Source of the DNA: Heloderma charlesbogerti
Lineage: Eukaryota > Chordata > Lepidosauria > Squamata > Helodermatidae
Direction: 5' to 3'
NCBI GenBank assembly: GCA_026122225.1
Contig: JANEZZ010002665.1
Location: 310,001-374,000 of the forward strand
DNA length: 64,000 bases
Both the position numbers and the translations under genes were made by a program. Within the stretch, counting starts at the first letter, position 1; each line of letters opens with the position of its first letter. Positions 54,501 through 60,500 of this stretch are shown here, in pieces. The notes under the pieces are model-generated. The model saw nothing but the letters and a program-made list of their open reading frames with translations, did no database searches and was not told the DNA's origin.

Positions 54501-57500
54501 TGCCTACCAATCCAGTGATAATGATGATGAAGAAAAAGAAGAAGAGGAGGACCATAATGTAGGACAATATAATAATTATGATATATTAGCAGTTTTACTT
54601 TGTGTTATTTAAGTTCCAAATTAATAAAAGGAGAGAGAGAAGCGCTGTCCATTTGAACAGGATGGCGCCCGTTCCTTTTGCAGGCTCAGGACTTTTCCAT
54701 TGCTTCCATTACTAACAGCCTTTTCTTTCCTCTCCCCCGCCTGAAGATTGAGCCTGACGCTAACAAGTCTCTTTAATGAACTCTGTGAAGCTGGCTCGCT
54801 TCTTAGCTGGTATTAACGCTCCCTTTTCTTTCGGGTGATTCTTAATTGCGGATCTTCTGTGCATGGCTGGAGAGACCGCCTCTGTGTTTCCTATAGAACT
54901 GGCTTCTCCAGCCGTGGTGAGGCTGTGAGGAAGTTTATTTGCAGGGGGCGGGGAGGTTCAGAGAGGAACTTGTGCAGTCCATTAGTGCATTACCGGAATG
55001 TGTCCTGACAGATGTGCTTGGTGGTAATGAGTTACATTAATGGCCACTGGGTTTCTTTGTTTCCCCGTTCGTTCAGCCCCGCTCCTTGGGGGAATTCTGC
55101 TGCCATTACGTAGGTGGGAGGGGTTGGTCTCTCCAGGAACTCATGTTCCTGGGAGGGAGGTGGAACTCTGCCTTCGGCAGCATGCGGGGGGACGGAGATC
55201 TGGGGGTCTTTCCAGGCGGAGCCTGCAGAGGATGATGGGGCGCGTCCTTGGAGTCTCCGGCGGAGGCTCTCCTTGAAGGGAGGAGGATCTTGCTTTCCAG
55301 TTAAAAGGACGAGGTAGCAGGTGATGTCAAGGGGTTGCAGAGCTGCTGCGGTCTGAGTAGAACAGTCTTCCCCATCCAGGGGGGCTCCAGGTGTGTCTCA
55401 CAACAACCCCATCACCGCCAGCCGGCAGGGCTGTTGGGATGATGGAAAATCGTCACAGTGCCGGCTTCAGGGTCGGGAGGCCTCGTGGGCAAGGCCCCTC
55501 TGTGGCCCCCTGCCTCTGTGCTCCGCCTTCTCCGCCGTGGTCGCCAGCCACTCCTGCTCCTCCCCCTCGTCCTCCTCTCTGTTGCCGCTGGCTGGCTTGC
55601 CAGGCGGGGAGCCAGGAGGCCGCGGACTCTGCTGCTCTGCTCATTGCCAGCACCACAGTCTGGGCCAGAGCGAGAGACAGGCGAACCAGCAGGACGCAAC
55701 GAGGAAGAGGAGGAGCACGTCCAGGGCAATATTGTCAGTGGGCCTCTGCTGGGATATGGGCTGTTGGCGGTGCCTGACCGTGCCTACCCTGGACGCTGGG
55801 CCTGGGCTGTTGTCCAACACACCTGTCAATGCTGGGCTAGATAGAGCAACTGCTTGGTCTTAGGCGCTTGCTCCATTGGCCCATCTAGCCCAGTACTGTG
55901 TACGCTGAGCAGCAACAGCTGTCCGCGGTTCCGGGCCAGAGTGCAGGAGGCATCTTACCCTGCAGCACCTCTCTGATCCTTCTCCCTGGAGATCGCAGGG
56001 ACTGAATCTGGGCCATGGTTCACCCAGAGCAGGTGCTCTGTCACCGCGTTGAGGTGATGAGGGGCAACTTAAGACCAGCCCTGCTGGTGCAGACCACAGG
56101 CCTGCCCAGTGCAGTGCCCTGTTCTTCCAGAGCAGTGAATCAGATGCCTCCAGGAAGCCCGTGAGCAGGGCAGGAAGGCGATTGTCTGCTTCTGCAGTTG
56201 CTCCCCAAAAACCGGTTCCGTCCAGCCACCGACTTCTCCTCCTCCTCCTCCTCCTCCATGAATTTCTTCTTATCCCCTGAGGAAAGCACAGTGGGTCACA
56301 TGCCAGGGTTCAAACAGAGGAATCCATTTCCAAGGGAGGCTGTGAGGAGGATGTGGCAGGCAAAGGGATCCGAAAGCTGTACAGAGGGGACCCATCCAGG
56401 GAGTGAACTGAGCAGATGGCCGGACTCTATCAGCCTTCACCAACCTGTCACCCCCCAGACGTCTTGGACTACAACTCCCACCAACTCCAGCCATCATGGG
56501 GGGCACCTGGCTGGGGAAGGTTGGACTTGTGGGTCTACAACAGGGGCAGGCATAAGGCAGGTTGGGATGTACTGGCAGGATCCCTGGGCGATTCGCAGTA
56601 GATCCCCCAGCCCCCCGTGGCTTAACTGCTGCCATTTTAAGGCCCACATCGGAGTGTTTGGCTTCCTGTCCTGGAGGAACTCAGATGCAGGTTTGGATTT
56701 GGGGCCAGCTGTCCTCCAAGTGTATGGCTCATGGGGGGTTCAGTAGGTGATGGTTGCCCGGAATGGATTGCTTTAGTATAGCTCAGTGGGAGAGCCCCTG
56801 CTTGGCACATAGAAGGTCCCTGGTTCGATCCCTGGTTTCTCCATGTAGGGCTGCAAAAGGTCCCTCACCTGAAACCCTGGAGAGCCACTGCTGCTGGTCA
56901 GTGTTGATGGTACTGAGTGAGATGGACAGATGGTGTGACTCAGTCTAAGGCAGTGGTCTGTGCTGTTTATGTTGATCTTGGATTTTACTTGTGTTTTTAT
57001 TGTATGCCGGCCTGGGAGCTTTTAGCTATGGCCACCTTCTCCAACCTGGTGCCCTCCAGATGGGTTGGACTGCAACCCCCATCATTTCCAGCCAGCGGGA
57101 TGGGAATGATGGGGGTTGCAGTCCAGCCCTTCTGGAGGGCACCAGGTTGGGGAAGGCTGAGCTATAGGGTGACTAAGAAACCATAGAAATAAAATCCAAC
57201 CAACCCCATCCTCTGCTTTGCATCAGGCTCCAGCTGGTGAACCTCAGGGCCTAGTAAGAAGCAAAGTAGAACCCTCAGGCCTGAAGTGGTACCACCCACC
57301 AGGTCCCACGTGCCCCAACGATTATATGCTTCCATGACTGCACCGGTCGGGCCACACAAGGGAGGCCAGAATTGATTGTGCACCCCTCTTCTTTCTCTGT
57401 CTCTCCTGCTCCCACTACTGGTCCCTCTCAGAGGTCCAGGCACTTTTCGTCTCTGCTTTTTTTTATGTGCAGGGTCAAGTACCCAGTGGTACACTTCCCG

Positions 57501-60500
57501 GCAGAACAGCCCTTCAAAAGACGAGTCATCTCTGGCGTAGGTGTAGTCCTGTCTCCCTGCAGATGATAGCTTTCAAATCCGAGACCAGCCTCACAGGGCA
57601 CACACCCTGATTCATTTTATTTTTTTCTTTTGTTTTGAATCTGCCCGATAGCCAGCGTTCGCTGGGCGGGTGTCCTTTGCCAGCTTTAAACCATGGCTTA
57701 GCATTCACCTGACGCACCATTCCCCTCTTGATCGGGGCAATTGAAATGGGTGTGCATTTGGGAATGAGGCCTCCCTCCCAAAGTCATATGATCTCCCTCC
57801 CCTCCCTTGCCATGGTGCACGTCTCGGACGGGTGCCCTGAGATGGTCTCCGCAATGGCTACTAGTCTTGATGGCTGTGTGTTACCTCCAGAACCAGAGGC
57901 ACTGAGCTGATGTACACCAGTTGCTGGGGAACATGGGTGGGAGGGTGCTGTTGCTCTCATGTTCTGCTTGTGGGTTCCTGGTCGACAGCAGGTTGGCCCC
58001 TATATGAACAGAGTGCTGGATTAGATGGATCCTTGGTCTGATCCAGCAGGGTGCTTCTTATGTTCTGTGCTGCTCCTTTGCCATTATGCGCAGAGACAGT
58101 TGTCTCTCCAGAACTGCACCCTGCGAAACAACATCTCCTTTTAAGCTTTTGCTTTGATTAGAGTTCTGGTCTTCTCTCCATCTGGTCTGTAAACAGAAGC
58201 TGCTCGGCCTTGAAAAGCATCCCTTTTGTCTCAAGCCGTTAACTTTCTTCTTTTCTTTTTTTAAGATCAATGTCTTTCTGTATTCTCTTCCTCAGATCTT
58301 GGGTTCTGCCTTCATCCATGTTGGAGGCAAGGCAGAAGTGAGAAAAATCCTCATCGGAAGTGGAATATTTCAGCGATGTGTAGTTGTTGGTCAGGCCTCT
58401 TGATATTTTAGGGTAGCGACAGACTGATGGATCGCTTACATTGAGGCAGGGGTGTGCAAAGTGTGGGGCTCCCCTTGCCCAATTTTGAGGCTGCCATGCC
58501 ACCGAATTTGCTGCTGACATTTTGTGGCACGGTGGCAGCAGTGGGGGGTAGGAGGAGATGCCCACCTTGTTTTAAAGCAAAATCACATGCCCAGAAGCAT
58601 TCAGGGAGTGCAATTTTTCCTTTAAAACAAGTCACCTGCCCCTAAGTTAAGGAGGAGCCAAATTCTTGGCCCCCATTTACAACTTTCCTGTGCCATACGA
58701 TAAATAGTAATAATAATACAACTCTCCTAACCGGGTGTCCTCCAGATGTGTTGGATGGCAACTCCCAGCATGGCTGGCTGGAGGATGCTGGGAGTTGTAG
58801 CCTGACACATCTGGAGGGCACCAAGTGGGTTCTGGAGAACCATTGGGTGGGATATACATTTAATACATTGAAATAAATACAGGGAATTGATGGACGCAGA
58901 GAGAGAGACTGCTACAAGCTCACGGAAGGAGATGGCCATGGAAACAAGAGAAGCGTAGAACAAGCAGGCCCCTCGGTGTGTCCACGGTGCCCTGCAGCCT
59001 TGTTTTGCTTTAAGCTCCTCTCTCAGCACCACCGGGCAGGGACTGTGTATGTCCAGGAATGGCCTAATCCAGGCTGCGGGGCCGAATCTGGGCTGGCAGT
59101 CGTCATCTCTCCCTTGCAGGAACGGCAGGCTGAACTTGCAGGCTTAGCCGTGGATGCAAAGGAGCAAAATGAGGCAGGGCCGTGTGGGCTGCTCTGCTCC
59201 CCCCCCCTCATTTTAATCTCCATTAGGCTTTGTACTTTGTTATCAGTGACTGGGAAGGGGTGAGTAGGGCAGGGTAGAGATCTAAATCATGCTCTGGAAG
59301 ACAGTTGCATCTCAAAAGCTCGCTCGCAAATGCAACACTTTTAGCTGCAGGAGCTGAGTGGGACATCCGTTTAGTATCCAGCCTGCAGAAACGTCCTTGG
59401 CTTCCTCCAGGGGTGGGAGCAGTCCCCGTTCTTGTTCCCTGTCGTTGCCTCTGGGTTTTGTGGTGGCTGGGAATTATGGGAGTTGCAGTCCAGCACATCT
59501 GGAGGGCAGAGAGAAGGGTTTTCGCTGGTCGACCCACAACTGCATTTGCACACTGCGGTGCCGCCCTTCGCTAAAATCTCTCAGGGTGCGCTAAAAAACA
59601 ACATAAGCAGGAAATATTTCTTTTTTTAAAAAAGCGGCCAAAGCAGCCAGGAAAACCAACCGATAGAATTCAGCAGAGCAGATAAGGTCGTAATCGTGGC
59701 TCACCTCATATCACAAGCTAAAATGCCTGGGCAAAATAGAAAGAGGTCTTTGCCAGGCGCCCAAAAGGCGTGAAAGTTGGCACCAAGCGAGCCTTTCTAG
59801 GGGTGGAAGGGGTGGTGTGCCGGGTGGAAAAGCGGCCCGTTTCACCTGAACTGTGAAGGTGGTGGGGGCGCTTCAGAGCTGCAATGGCTGGACTGCAACT
59901 CCCATCATCCCTGATCATTGGTGTGGGTGGCTGGGGCTGATGGGGGTTGTAGTCCTGCGAGCTTCTTTAGGCGCCACAGGTTCCCCCCCTCCTTTAGACT
60001 AAAGAGAGTTTGCTGACGTGGGCGGGGTTCCCCTTTCATCCCCAGGGCCAAATTCAGTTTCAGAGGCACTCTGGGAGGCTGCATTCCAGTGGTGGGCAGG
60101 GCCAGAGGCAGAAGGGGCAGGGCAAAGATACAACAAATACCTTTTAGCTTAAAGCTGTTGCTGCCAGTAACTAAGCCTAGGAGAGGCGTTTCAGCCTATG
60201 AGAAATCAGGCCCCCAGGCAGGCCGGATTTGGATCCCAGGACTGAGCTTCCCCACTCCTGCTATAGAGTGTGTAAATGTCGCATTGCCTCTCAAAATACC
60301 CTGGGAGCTGGGGGTTATCCAACACAAGGGATCGGCAGTGGCTTCAAGAGGAAGAGAAGGAAGCGTTGCTATGCAAAGTCAAGGTGTGGAGTTGGTTGCT
60401 GCTGGGACCCTGTAGGTAAATCTGCATGGCTGACCCGTTGGACATAAGAGCTTAGGAGTAGAACCTCCATTTTCAAGGGCGGTGTACCACTGAGTAGCAG

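Noticed and set aside
56771..56845. Possible tRNA gene
   Set aside because: A and B boxes are present, but the cloverleaf is imperfect and the head is fused to a SINE body found at several other places.
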